Notes under the pieces: model-generated
Databases searched by the model: none
The model's input: the letters and a program-made list of their open reading frames with translations, nothing else
What the model was told of the DNA's origin: nothing
From: Thermoplasmata archaeon
Lineage (GTDB): Archaea; Thermoplasmatota; Thermoplasmata; Thermoplasmatales; Thermoplasmataceae
Assembly (NCBI GenBank): GCA_021799315.1
Contig: JAJZAR010000039.1
Coordinates: 1 to 13,165 of the forward strand
Direction: 5' to 3'
Length of the DNA: 13,165 nucleotides
Translations under genes and position numbers: made by a program
Part shown: positions 13,101 to 13,165 of the stretch, one piece after another
How positions within the stretch are numbered: the stretch's first letter is position 1
Layout of the letters: each line of letters begins with the position of its first letter

Positions 13101-13165
13101 ATGAGGCAAATAACAAGAAACATCATAATCCTGGTGGTAGCAGCAATCATCATATTCGCAGTTTT
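13101..13165 (+). CDS. N-terminus of a secreted or membrane-anchored protein, cut by window edge
   Basis: Only 21 full codons are present: MRQITRNIIILVVAAIIIFA plus one more Val. Two arginines followed by a run of about 15 hydrophobic residues is a signal peptide or N-terminal anchor. A good ribosome site and an upstream TATA box make the gene likely real. Nothing can be said of its function. Confidence 0.6.
   Translation, partial: MRQITRNIIILVVAAIIIFAV

Noticed and set aside
1..13165. tRNA, rRNA, CRISPR arrays and insertion sequences
   Set aside because: I looked for regularly spaced repeats, tRNA arm patterns and transposase motifs by eye and saw none that hold up.

Overview
The window reads as chromosome from a thermoacidophilic euryarchaeon of the Thermoplasmatales type. 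I infer this from the archaeal GHMP-type shikimate kinase, an Orc1/Cdc6 initiator, a B-family DNA polymerase of PolB2 type, TATA-box promoters, start codons preceded either by GGTGA-type ribosome sites or by almost no leader, heavy use of AGG/AGA arginine codons, and a B12-domain radical SAM protein resembling the enzymes that cyclise tetraether lipids. No rRNA or tRNA is present, so genus cannot be fixed.

Positions 1-3645, minus strand: a shikimate-pathway run, transcribed aroB, aroE, aroK, aroA (aroA runs off the left edge). These are steps 2, 4, 5 and 6 of chorismate synthesis; genes for steps 1, 3 and 7 are not in the window. AroE/AroK and AroK/AroA overlap, and aroK appears to start at a TTG placed behind a near-perfect ribosome site inside aroE.

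Positions 3748-6423, plus strand: a tight three-gene operon. It holds a protein that looks like the second half of a RecA/RadA fold without a Walker A loop, a 74-aa helical protein, and a 674-aa PolB2-like polymerase. The polymerase has altered motifs B and C and a degenerate exonuclease. The layout recalls the bacterial imuA-imuB-dnaE2 mutasome and is the most interesting system here. Its end overlaps, tail to tail, an orc1/cdc6 gene.

Positions 6405-9187, minus strand: orc1/cdc6 (7505-6405) is translated from the TAATG junction of an upstream B12-binding radical SAM gene (9187-7505). Upstream lies a single-TM, sequon-rich surface protein (9863-9318).

Positions 9964-11706, plus strand: a 14-TM DHA2-type MFS exporter, divergent from the surface-protein gene. 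After it comes a poorly coding stretch (11707-12179), then an AT-rich gene for a four-TM protein, then a minus-strand pair of small genes joined by ATGA (13018-12654). The start of a membrane-anchored or secreted protein follows at the right edge. The last pair and the edge gene share a symmetrical TATA box. The right-hand 1.5 kb looks accessory: small, unrecognised, AT-rich genes.
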